Of a DNA stretch of 9,058 nt, positions 1 to 7,020 are shown one piece after another. The position numbers and the translations under genes are program-made. Position 1 is the stretch's first letter, and each line of letters opens with the position of its first letter. The notes under the pieces were generated by a model. The model made no database searches. It was not told the origin of the DNA and worked only from the letters and a program-made list of their open reading frames with translations. The DNA comes from Verrucomicrobiales bacterium (lineage in GTDB: Bacteria; Verrucomicrobiota; Verrucomicrobiia; Verrucomicrobiales; V1-33): contig JALRGF010000387.1 in assembly GCA_023253495.1 (NCBI GenBank), forward strand, positions 1 to 9,058. The letters run 5' to 3'.

Positions 1-77
1 GCTTGAGGAGAGGGGTGGTCCGTGGAGGCGGGAAGTCCTCTCCGCCGGCGCGCCCGGGAGGTCGCGCCCCACCTCAT
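1..77 (-). CDS. Partial gene start, probable next member of the Verru_Chthon-type cassette (runs off the window)
   Basis: An ATG at 77 opens a frame that stays open for 25 codons to the window edge. A Shine-Dalgarno-like GAGAGG lies at 85-90 with 7 nt to the ATG, which is better spaced than anything in front of the cassette A-like gene. The visible product begins MRWGATSRARRRRGLPAS, a basic, Arg-rich leader. Such a leader would suit a prepilin-like protein whose hydrophobic segment lies beyond the edge, but that segment is not visible. It starts 56 bp after the stop of the cassette A-like gene on the same strand, so co-transcription is likely. Known family context: cassette protein A genes are usually accompanied by B, C and D genes, several with prepilin-type N-termini. 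Calling this one of them is inference. A short chance frame cannot be excluded, because GC-rich DNA has few stops. Confidence 0.45.
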   Translation of the reverse strand, partial: MRWGATSRARRRRGLPASTDHPSPQ

Positions 78-107
78 ACCGCGGCCTCTCGCGAAGCGCG
101 CCCGGGA
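48..107. repeat. 12-bp direct repeat pair in the cassette spacer
   Basis: GCGCGCCCGGGA occurs at 48-59 and again, identically, at 96-107, so the two starts are exactly 48 bp apart. One copy lies in the gap after the cassette A-like gene and the other inside the start of the following partial gene. Both contain the self-complementary CCCGGG. In such GC-rich DNA this may be chance or a small duplication. No function is claimed. Confidence 0.4.
85..90 (-). promoter_or_regulatory. Ribosome binding site GAGAGG for the partial left-edge gene
   Basis: Read on the minus strand, GAGAGG is followed by 7 nt and then the ATG at 77. This near-consensus Shine-Dalgarno sequence is the main reason for accepting the partial frame as a gene start. 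Confidence 0.45.
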
Positions 108-133
108 TGGTCGTTGCCGGTTTGCGGCTTGGG

Positions 134-3100
134 TCAGCGGACGAACTGTTTGACCTGGCTGATGCGGTAGTAGTAGTAGGTGTCGAGCGGGGTGTAGTCG
201 GCACCCGGGTTGTCGCGGATGAGCTGGGCGTAATCCGGGATATCGGGGTCGGTCGGGTCGATGGACCGCTCGATGAGGTAGGACCCGCGGTATTCGGCCA
301 TGACCTGATCGCCGAAGAGCGGGTTGAAGGTTTTGGGGTCGCTGCGGAGGTTTTTGCGGAGCGCCTGGGCCACCACGTGCACGCGGTAGGTATTCGAGCG
401 GGTGGTGAGGCGCGGGTAGAGGTTCACGTAGGGACGCTCCTTGGTGTTGTCACCGGTCTGGCGGTGAGTCATCCAGAAGTTGTACATGTCCTCCATCGAG
501 TACCCCTGAGGCACGAGCCACTGGTCGCAGATTTCGGTGGGCGAAATGAAGGCACCGGGTTTCCACGAGGTCGGCGTGCCGCGCGGGTAGACGCCGTTGA
601 AGCGGTCTTCCCATTGTTTCAGGGTGGCTTCGGCGTCGATGAAGTGCCGGAACATGGCGGGCTGGCCGCCGACGTCGGCGATCTGGAACGTGCCGTTCTT
701 GCCGCCGGTCATGTCGGCTTTTTTGTAGTCGTCGGTGCGCTCGTCCGGAATGGCGAGGAGTTTTTCCGCCTTGAAGAGCGCGTGCAGGGCGGTGGCCCGC
801 TTGATGTTGGTGAACGGCAGGATCTGGTAATTCATGTTGATCTTGCCTTTCGTCTCAAACGGTTCGCTGATGGCGTACGGCTGGACCACCGGCATCCAGA
901 AGAGGTCCATCATCAGGTGGTCGCGCGGGAAGCGGGACCCGTAATGCTGTTCCTGGAGGTCGATCTGAGCGCCGGGGCGCAGCAGTTCGAGGTCCGGACG
1001 GAAGAGGAGCGTCTGCCACGGGACATTCGTCTGCACCCCGGTCGGCAGCGAGCCGAAGACGCCCGGCGACGCGATCACGCGGTTGGGCGAGAACATGGCG
1101 GCGTTGACCTTGGGGGCCGCCGTGCCGCGGTCGCGGCCGTTGAGCTGCTGGAAGTACGGCCAGCCGTTGCTGGAGCCGGCGGCGACCACGTCACCGTCGT
1201 CACCGCGACCGGAGTACGGGCCGTCCATGGCCGGGCCGACGCCGTTGTCGAAGTCGCCGGTTTTGTCGGGGCGGCCGGGGCCGCGTTGGAAGCGCCCGTT
1301 GCCGATGATGTCGTAGCGGGTGTTATTGAAGACATCGCTCATGGCCAGCGGTTGAGTCCGCCCGCCGGCGATGGCGCCGCGGCCGAGGTTCTGGGTGTTG
1401 AGCGGATAGACGGCCATGACCGGGGCGCGTTCCAGCCACGGCTTGATCGGGAAGTCGGGCAGGTAGGCCGGTTTCAGGTCGATGTTGGTCCGGCGCACGC
1501 CCCCGGCGCGTGGGCCATCGGCATCGAAATACCCGTCATCGCTGCTGAAGGCTTCGCGGCTGGTGTAGGGGGTGGCTTCGCGGATCTTTTCGTTGAGTTC
1601 CGGATGCGGCTCGGTGAGCGAGTGGGCGAGGCGGAGGCGGCCGTAATTCGGGTGGGCCACGAATGTCGGGTACTCACGGGCGTTGTTGTTTTCGCCGTCG
1701 CGGCCCTGGCCCTGCATGACGCATCGTTTGGCGGCGATGAGACGGAAGTCACCGTGGTTCGGGACCAGCGACTGCACGATGTCAAAGGCCGGATCGATCA
1801 GGCCGTTTTCGCCGTAGAGTTCGCCGTTGGCGCCGCGCGCCTTGCTGATGCGGGTGCCTTTGCCAGCGGCGGCACCGCCGGTAGCCGGCGGGTCGGTGAA
1901 CGGCACCGGAGTCGGGTCGTTGAACGGCAGGTTGAACGGGGCGCGCAGGATTTCCGGGAAAGCGATCGGGATGAACTGGATGAGGTTGCCCGTGTCCACG
2001 CCGGCGGTGACGTCGGGAATGGAGCTGGTGTCGGAAATGATCAGGCGGAGGTGGCTCTGCGACGGGTTGTTGGGGGAGCCGGAGAAGCGGAAGGCCGGAG
2101 CGGCTTCGCCGGGAGCCAGCGACCAGAGCAGCGGCTTGAAGGCGATGAGGCGGCTGGTGAACCGGGTGCCGAGCGTGCCGCCCCAGCCGATCCAGTTGTC
2201 CGGAGGCATCGTCTGGTCGGCGAGCGCGGTCGACCGGTTGGCCCCGTTGGACGGGAAGGCGAGGCGTTTGCCGCTCAATTCCATGTCGCCGATGGAGATG
2301 TCCTGAGCGGTGCCGTTGGCGTTGGTATTCGGGCGGCGCTCGCTCATTTTGGTCGGGCCGTCGAAACCGGCGAGGGCGAAGGCGGCGCGGGGGCGGTATT
2401 CACCCCAGCCGTGGGCCGCGGAAAATCCTTCGAGGAGCACGGCGACCTCGACCTCGTAGTGGTCGAACGAAGTGCCGAGCGTCTGCGCCTGCTGCTGGTT
2501 GTCACCGAAGAACGCACCGGCCGGGATGCTGGCGACGCCGGACGGCACCTTGTTGCGCAGGCCGATGGCAAGGGCGATCTCGGTGATGGTGAGGAAGCGG
2601 CCGACGCCCTTGGGGAACGGACGGGTCGAGAACGACCAAGTGGCCGAGTGCGGGCCGGCACCGCCGCACATGCAGATCGGGGTGACCTGGCCCCAGACGC
2701 CTGATTGCACGTACCAGTTGGAGGAATTGATATTGCCGTCGGTGAGGTTCTGGTTGCGGATGTAGTCGATCATCAGCGAGGCGATGGCGTTGATGTCGTC
2801 GAGCTGACCGCCGCCGTATTTGGCGCCGAAGTTGCGGAACGTGCCGAGCCGGTTGTCGGTATTGACGGTGAACCCGACGATCGGTTCGACCATCTGGTTG
2901 GCCATGTACCGCCAGATGGTGTTGTTGCGGCCGCTGAAGCGGTCGTAGAATTCCGCGTGGCGGCTGCCGACGTCCTGGCGCTGGAAGTAGTACGGCCGGA
3001 CCTGGCGGCCTTGGCGCAGGTGGGAATTGAACGCGATCAATACATCGTAAACGCTGTAGGGCGAGGAAGCGCTGATGACCTGCCGCTCACTGAGCAGCTC

Positions 3101-4570
3101 CTGGTCCACCCCGCGCCAGCCGCCCTCGGATCCGGCCATCGGCCAGAGACAGATTTTCGGGGTGCCACCGAGGGTGATTTCCGGGGCCGAACTGCGGGTG
3201 GTCAGGAAGAACCGGCCCTGCTGGATGCGGTCGACCGGCAGTTTGATCTGGGCGTCGTCCTTGACCGCACGGCGCTCGCGCACGGTGACGTCCTTGGCCT
3301 GCCCGCCGATGGCGGCGTCAGAGGTCGCCGCGATGACATAATCGTCATAGGAAGCGTACAGGTGTTTCGGATTCGGCTCGCCTTTGAGCGTGCGGATCTG
3401 GGTCGGATTGGCCGGGAGGTTCTGGGACAGACCGGCCGGGCGCTGGCGACCGCCGAACGAGCTGGACTTGGTGGTGGTATTGTCTTTTTCGCCGAAGATG
3501 TAGGGCGACATGCGCCAGATCGACTGGACCTCGTCCTCGTCCATGGTGTCCATGGCCACGGCACCGCCTTTCGGGGGCATCTGGGAATGGGAGATGAGTG
3601 CCTTGAAGCGTTTGTTGGGGAAAAGGACCGAGCTGAGCGAGACCATGGCCGGGTGGCCCGGATAGCGTTGGTATTCGCCGTTGAGCGGCTGGCTGGCGCC
3701 GAGCCACCGGTCTTCCTCGGTACTGACCCGCGGGGAGTCCCAGTGGACGCCTTCGGACGCCGTATTCAGGTTGATCTTGGATGTTTCGTCGTCCGTCCAG
3801 AACCCGATGCGCCCGACGATCGGGTTTTCTTTGGACGGGGTGGCGCTGCCTTCGGAGGCGTCGAATTCACCGCCATTGTTGAGCACGCCGGAGGTGCCGT
3901 CGGCCAGCAGGTAGATCCAGCGGACCGGCATCGGCAGGCGTTGGGCGTTCGCTTTGCCGCCGGACGGCGTGACCACGCCGCTGATCCCGCGTTTTTCGTA
4001 GCTGAATCCTTCGACGGAGTCTTTTTTGTTCGCGCGCATGGCACGCGGGTCGACGATCGGGAACACGAGCAGCGCCTCGTCGAGGTCGTCCGGCGCGTTG
4101 GCGCTCGGGGTGATCGACGGGGCGTTCATGTCGACCCACTGGTCCGGCTGCATGTCCCAGTCGTTGCGCACGTCCTGCGAAGCGAGCTGGTTGAGCGAAT
4201 CGGCGGCCATGAGGCGGGCCGAGTAGAGTTTGATGATGCTGCGGAGCTGGCCGTTGTTGCGGTAGACGCGAATGGCCCCGGGCTGGCTGGACCACGCGAG
4301 GAACCCGCCGTCGGTATTCACCTGGGTGGTTCCTTCCCGGATCTGGGAAATGGCCATGTTGACGGCGGCGTCAGCGAGGGAACGGGCCTTGAGGTTTTCC
4401 GAGTCCTTGATCGCGGTGGTCAGCTCGTTCCGCGACATGGTGAAGAACGACGTGACGAGCACCGTCATCAGGAGCACGATCGCGAGAACAGTGATGAGGG
4501 CCACGCCCTTTTCCTGGGAGCCGGGGCGGCGGCCGGCCGACCGGCGATGAAGTGAGGGTTGAAGCTTCAT
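134..4570 (-). CDS. Verru_Chthon cassette protein A-like giant pseudopilin-type protein (1478 aa)
   Basis: The function is unknown. It is probably an inner-membrane-anchored, largely extracytoplasmic part of a type II secretion or type IV pilus-like assembly. A basic leader (about residues 1-21, MKLQPSLHRR onward) is followed by GVALITVLAIVLLMTVLVTSF (about 22-42), a hydrophobic helix of the PilX/GspK kind. Like GspK it lacks the usual Glu at pilin position 5. Residues 257-274 read FWTDDETSKINLNTASEG, resembling the 'GKINLN' core of GspK. A second such motif, GKINMNYQILPF, lies near 1240, and a CxCGG motif (Cys633/Cys635) lies mid-protein. The protein is several times longer than GspK (usually about 300-350 aa), so most of it has no counterpart I recognise. 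Start choice: the frame stays open to an ATG at 4660, but that ATG overlaps the promoter -35 box, so the ATG at 4570 is preferred although no clear Shine-Dalgarno precedes it. The family name rests on motif recall. Membrane anchor and pseudopilin character are well supported; the GspK role is inference. Confidence 0.82.
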   Translation of the reverse strand: MKLQPSLHRRSAGRRPGSQEKGVALITVLAIVLLMTVLVTSFFTMSRNELTTAIKDSENLKARSLADAAVNMAISQIREGTTQVNTDGGFLAWSSQPGAIRVYRNNGQLRSIIKLYSARLMAADSLNQLASQDVRNDWDMQPDQWVDMNAPSITPSANAPDDLDEALLVFPIVDPRAMRANKKDSVEGFSYEKRGISGVVTPSGGKANAQRLPMPVRWIYLLADGTSGVLNNGGEFDASEGSATPSKENPIVGRIGFWTDDETSKINLNTASEGVHWDSPRVSTEEDRWLGASQPLNGEYQRYPGHPAMVSLSSVLFPNKRFKALISHSQMPPKGGAVAMDTMDEDEVQSIWRMSPYIFGEKDNTTTKSSSFGGRQRPAGLSQNLPANPTQIRTLKGEPNPKHLYASYDDYVIAATSDAAIGGQAKDVTVRERRAVKDDAQIKLPVDRIQQGRFFLTTRSSAPEITLGGTPKICLWPMAGSEGGWRGVDQELLSERQVISASSPYSVYDVLIAFNSHLRQGRQVRPYYFQRQDVGSRHAEFYDRFSGRNNTIWRYMANQMVEPIVGFTVNTDNRLGTFRNFGAKYGGGQLDDINAIASLMIDYIRNQNLTDGNINSSNWYVQSGVWGQVTPICMCGGAGPHSATWSFSTRPFPKGVGRFLTITEIALAIGLRNKVPSGVASIPAGAFFGDNQQQAQTLGTSFDHYEVEVAVLLEGFSAAHGWGEYRPRAAFALAGFDGPTKMSERRPNTNANGTAQDISIGDMELSGKRLAFPSNGANRSTALADQTMPPDNWIGWGGTLGTRFTSRLIAFKPLLWSLAPGEAAPAFRFSGSPNNPSQSHLRLIISDTSSIPDVTAGVDTGNLIQFIPIAFPEILRAPFNLPFNDPTPVPFTDPPATGGAAAGKGTRISKARGANGELYGENGLIDPAFDIVQSLVPNHGDFRLIAAKRCVMQGQGRDGENNNAREYPTFVAHPNYGRLRLAHSLTEPHPELNEKIREATPYTSREAFSSDDGYFDADGPRAGGVRRTNIDLKPAYLPDFPIKPWLERAPVMAVYPLNTQNLGRGAIAGGRTQPLAMSDVFNNTRYDIIGNGRFQRGPGRPDKTGDFDNGVGPAMDGPYSGRGDDGDVVAAGSSNGWPYFQQLNGRDRGTAAPKVNAAMFSPNRVIASPGVFGSLPTGVQTNVPWQTLLFRPDLELLRPGAQIDLQEQHYGSRFPRDHLMMDLFWMPVVQPYAISEPFETKGKINMNYQILPFTNIKRATALHALFKAEKLLAIPDERTDDYKKADMTGGKNGTFQIADVGGQPAMFRHFIDAEATLKQWEDRFNGVYPRGTPTSWKPGAFISPTEICDQWLVPQGYSMEDMYNFWMTHRQTGDNTKERPYVNLYPRLTTRSNTYRVHVVAQALRKNLRSDPKTFNPLFGDQVMAEYRGSYLIERSIDPTDPDIPDYAQLIRDNPGADYTPLDTYYYYRISQVKQFVR

Positions 4571-4623
4571 GGAAAACCGAGGGTGCGGGGTGGACAGAAC
4601 CGGGACAGAGGGCGGGATGTGTT

Positions 4624-4661
4624 TACATTGTAGGCGTGCGCCAGTACATTGACAATACATT
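4624..4661. repeat. Three TACATT words in the divergent control region (possible operator)
   Basis: TACATT occurs at 4624-4629, 4645-4650 and 4656-4661. The spacings of 21 and 11 bp are close to two turns and one turn of the DNA helix. The words flank and overlap the -10 and -35 boxes of the leftward promoter. A broken inverted repeat is also present: TGTAGGCG at 4629-4636 faces CGCC-AG-TACA at 4639-4648. Helically phased repeats over a promoter suggest a regulator site, but three 6-bp words could be coincidental. Confidence 0.3.
4627..4655 (-). promoter_or_regulatory. Sigma-70-type promoter for the cassette A-like gene
   Basis: On the minus strand the -35 box TTGTCA (4655-4650) and -10 box TACAAT (4632-4627) each match consensus at 5 of 6 bases and are separated by exactly 17 bp. 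The predicted transcript start is near 4620, giving a leader of about 50 nt before the ATG at 4570. Because the promoter covers the in-frame ATG at 4660, it argues against that upstream start. No extended -10 TG is seen. Confidence 0.65.
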
Positions 4662-4690
4662 TTGCGCCCGACCCGTCATCTTTTTAAACT
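4662..4690 (+). promoter_or_regulatory. Weak candidate promoter for the helicase gene
   Basis: TTGCGC (4662-4667) and TAAACT (4685-4690) are separated by 17 bp in the AT-rich part of the divergent region. They match sigma-70 consensus at 3/6 and 4/6 bases. Transcription would start near 4697 and leave a leader of about 85 nt before the ATG at 4783. The support is only spacing, position and the local AT-rich tract. A perfect TTGACA at 4649-4654 has no good -10 partner at 16-18 bp. Confidence 0.25.
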
Positions 4691-4706
4691 TTTAACCATC
4701 CCGGCG

Positions 4707-4730
4707 CCGGAGAAAAGGACATTTTTCCGG
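4707..4730 (+). other. Small hairpin in the helicase leader
   Basis: CCGGAGAAAA (4707-4716) and ATTTTTCCGG (4721-4730) are nearly complementary, pairing at 8 of 10 positions around a GGAC loop. In the helicase transcript this forms a stem upstream of the start. It is followed by a GC-rich near-palindrome centred on CGGCGCGCCG (4749-4758). They could affect translation of a gene that has no visible Shine-Dalgarno sequence. Alternatively the hairpin is inert. Confidence 0.3.
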
Positions 4731-4782
4731 TGAAAAGCCGTTGCGCCCCGGCGCGCCGGCGCCCACCTACCTGTCGGCCGTC

Positions 4783-6915
4783 ATGTCCCGCACCTACACG
4801 CTCACCTCCGCGACCGGGGCCCCCGGCGCCCTCGCCGACGTGCCGGGCGCGGGAGCGGGTGCGGAAATTGATTTCCGCGCCGAGCTCAACGACCAGCAGT
4901 ATGCGGCGGTGACGGCGGCGGCCGGGCAGGCGCTGGTGATTGCCGGGGCGGGTTCGGGGAAGACGCGCACGCTGACGTACCGGGTGGCGTATTTGCTGGC
5001 CAATGCCATCGCTCCGGAGAACATCCTGCTGCTCACCTTCACGAACAAGGCGGCCCGTGAAATGATCGAACGGGTCAACCATCTGGTGCCCGGCCAGGCG
5101 GCCGGCCTCTGGAGCGGGACCTTTCACTCGATCGGGAACCGCCTGCTCCGGTTGCACGCTGACCGCCTCGGGTTCAGCCGCCAGTTTTCCATTCTGGATT
5201 CGGACGACGCCCGGCAGCTGCTCACGGCGGTCATCGACCAGAGCGGGGTGGCGCGGGGTGCAGGAGGTGCCGACGGTGGCGGCACCGCGAAGCGCGGCCG
5301 CAAAAAACCGGTCGATGGCGAGTTTCCGAAGGCGCAGGCGCTCGGCGGCCTGCTCAGCCTGGCCACCAATACGTGCACCCCGATCGAGGACATCATCCTG
5401 CGGCGGTTCGGGTATTTCGAGGACCTGACGGAAAAAATCCAGCGCGTCGCCGGTCTGTACACCAAGCGCAAAAAGGACGCCAACAGCATGGATTTTGACG
5501 ACCTGCTGGCGCTGACCGTCGCCCTGTTGCGGGACCACGACGGGGTGCGGCAATTTTACCAGCGGCAGTTCCAGTTCATCCTGGTGGACGAATACCAGGA
5601 CACCAACGCCCTGCAGTCGGAAATGATCGAGCTGCTGGCCGGCGGGCACGGGAACATCATGGTGGTGGGGGATGACGCGCAGTCGATCTACTCGTGGCGC
5701 GGCGCAAATTTTGAGAACATCCTGAAATTCCCCGAGCGCCACCCCGGCGCGCAGGTCCACAAGATCGAAACCAACTACCGGAGCGTGCCGGAGGTTCTCG
5801 CGCTGGCCAACGAATCGATCGCGGCCAACCGGCGCCAGTTTGCCAAGAACCTGGTGGCGGCGCGTCCGTCTCAGGGGATGAAGCCGGCGCTGGTGCGGCT
5901 CGACACGCCCACGGTGCAGGCGGCCTTTGTGAGCCAGCGGCTGCGCGACCTGCATGAGAACGAGGGCGTCGCCTGGAAGGACATGGCCGTCCTCTACCGG
6001 GCGCATTTTCAGTCGATGGACATCCAGATGCAGCTCACCCACGACCGCATCCCGTTTGTCATTACCAGCGGGCTGCGGTTCTTTGAGCAGGCGCACGTCA
6101 AAGACGTGGTGGCCCTGCTCAAATGGGCGGCCAACCCGCGCGATGAGGTGAGCTTCGACCGCGCCGTGCGCCTGCTCCCGGGCATCGGACCGGGCGCCGC
6201 CGCCAAACTCTGGACAGCGTGGCTGCAGTCGCCGGCCGCCGCCGCCGAGCGCCCGCCGGCCAGTTTCTCGGCGCTGCTGGCGCCGCTGAAAGTGCCGCCG
6301 CGCGCCCAGGCCGCCTGGACGCAGATCGGCGAGGTCCTCGACGAGTTCCTCGATCCGGAGAGCGACACCGGTCTGCGTCCCCCGAACGCGCTGCTGACCA
6401 GTGTGATCGAGGGGTTTTACGACGACCATTTGAAGACCAGCTTCGACAATGCCCGTGAGCGGCGCCAGGACCTGGAGCAGCTGGTCGTTTTTTCCGAACG
6501 CTATGACGATCTGCCGACGATGCTGGCGGAGCTGGCTCTGCTGACCAATGCTGACGATGCCACGCCGCGCGACGGGTCGGGCCGGCGGCGGCCGGGCGCG
6601 GCGGAGAGCGACGCGGTCACCCTGACCAGCATCCACCAGGCCAAGGGGCTGGAATGGAAAGTTGTCTTCCTCATCTGGCTGACCGACGGCATGTTCCCGA
6701 ATGCGCGGGTGGTCGAGGAGGCCGGCCCCGAGGGCCTGGAGGAGGAACGCCGGTTGTTTTATGTCGGCGTGACCCGCGCCATGGACCAGCTCTACCTCTG
6801 CCACCCGGAATTCTGGCCCAAGGCGTATTCCGGCGACGCCTTTCAGATCCCGAGCCGGTTTCTTTCGGACTTCGATCCGGCCCGCGTCGAGGAATGGACC
6901 ATCCGCGGGTTCTGA
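4783..6915 (+). CDS. UvrD/Rep/PcrA-type superfamily 1A ATP-dependent DNA helicase (710 aa)
   Basis: This is a cytoplasmic ATP-driven DNA helicase that should unwind DNA 3'-5' in repair or replication restart, as known for the family. All signature motifs are present in order: Q motif LNDQQY (35-40), Walker A GAGSGKT (55-61), Ia TFTNKAA (85-91), Ib GTFHSI (112-117), Walker B VDEYQDTN (268-275), III GDDAQSIYSWRGA (296-308), IV NYRS (331-334), V SIHQAKGLEW (616-625) and VI EEERRLFYVGVTRA (653-666). Motif III reads DDAQSIY rather than the PcrA/UvrD DADQSIY form, which points to a sister clade rather than orthologous UvrD. A Gly/Arg/Lys-rich insert sits at about 155-180, and another low-complexity stretch at 597-608. 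The protein ends soon after motif VI, without the long C-terminal tail of E. coli UvrD. Start: ATG at 4783. The frame extends 14 codons to a TTG at 4741, and neither start has a Shine-Dalgarno. It is divergent from the cassette gene and its exact cellular role is unknown. Confidence 0.95.
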   Translation: MSRTYTLTSATGAPGALADVPGAGAGAEIDFRAELNDQQYAAVTAAAGQALVIAGAGSGKTRTLTYRVAYLLANAIAPENILLLTFTNKAAREMIERVNHLVPGQAAGLWSGTFHSIGNRLLRLHADRLGFSRQFSILDSDDARQLLTAVIDQSGVARGAGGADGGGTAKRGRKKPVDGEFPKAQALGGLLSLATNTCTPIEDIILRRFGYFEDLTEKIQRVAGLYTKRKKDANSMDFDDLLALTVALLRDHDGVRQFYQRQFQFILVDEYQDTNALQSEMIELLAGGHGNIMVVGDDAQSIYSWRGANFENILKFPERHPGAQVHKIETNYRSVPEVLALANESIAANRRQFAKNLVAARPSQGMKPALVRLDTPTVQAAFVSQRLRDLHENEGVAWKDMAVLYRAHFQSMDIQMQLTHDRIPFVITSGLRFFEQAHVKDVVALLKWAANPRDEVSFDRAVRLLPGIGPGAAAKLWTAWLQSPAAAAERPPASFSALLAPLKVPPRAQAAWTQIGEVLDEFLDPESDTGLRPPNALLTSVIEGFYDDHLKTSFDNARERRQDLEQLVVFSERYDDLPTMLAELALLTNADDATPRDGSGRRRPGAAESDAVTLTSIHQAKGLEWKVVFLIWLTDGMFPNARVVEEAGPEGLEEERRLFYVGVTRAMDQLYLCHPEFWPKAYSGDAFQIPSRFLSDFDPARVEEWTIRGF

Positions 6916-6919
6916 AGAC

Positions 6920-6986
6920 CGGCGGAGGGAATGATGCGGCGGAGGGAATGATGCGGCGGAGGGGAGGCGGCATCGATGCGGCGGAG
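6920..6986. repeat. Degenerate 17-bp tandem repeat between convergent genes
   Basis: The unit CGGCGGAGGGAATGATG is present twice perfectly, at 6920-6936 and 6937-6953. A third copy beginning at 6954 matches only over its first 10 bases (CGGCGGAGGG), and a last fragment CGGCGGAG lies at 6979-6986. The array begins 4 bp after the helicase stop and lies within the 105-bp spacer before the convergent protease gene. It looks like a young slippage array. No protein or terminator function is evident. Confidence 0.8.
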
Positions 6987-7020
6987 CGGGCGCGCTGGCG
7001 CTCCTGCCAAAGGCCCTCTC

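Noticed and set aside
107..2704. 865-codon open frame on the plus strand, opposite the cassette gene
   Set aside because: It is antisense to a gene with recognisable motifs and its own promoter. The product is a Val/Gly/Ala/Arg/Glu-rich composition typical of reading GC-rich codons backwards, with no recognisable domain.
2705..4555. 616-codon open frame on the plus strand, opposite the cassette gene
   Set aside because: Same reasons: it abuts the previous antisense frame, shows no family motifs, and has shadow-type composition rich in Val, Arg, Asp and His.
4571..4660. N-terminal extension MYCQCTGARL... of the cassette gene
   Set aside because: The ATG at 4660 lies in the -35 region of the best promoter for the gene, and the extension has no membrane or leader character.
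4649..4679. Perfect TTGACA on the plus strand as -35 of the helicase promoter
   Set aside because: At 16-18 bp spacing the downstream bases are CCCGTC-like, with no acceptable -10. The match arises from overlap with the minus-strand TTGTCA.
4741..4782. TTG start giving a 724-aa helicase
   Set aside because: It has no Shine-Dalgarno, and the 14 extra residues are upstream of any conserved helicase sequence. The ATG at 4783 is preferred, though not proven.
4684..6804. 706-codon open frame on the minus strand, opposite the helicase
   Set aside because: The plus strand encodes a complete SF1 helicase with all motifs. The antisense product is Arg/Gly/Val/His-rich with no domain, and would run across the divergent control region.
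6983..7004. GGAGCG / CGCTCC hairpin as a terminator between convergent genes
   Set aside because: The stem is only 6 bp with a 10-nt loop, and no T-run follows on either strand.
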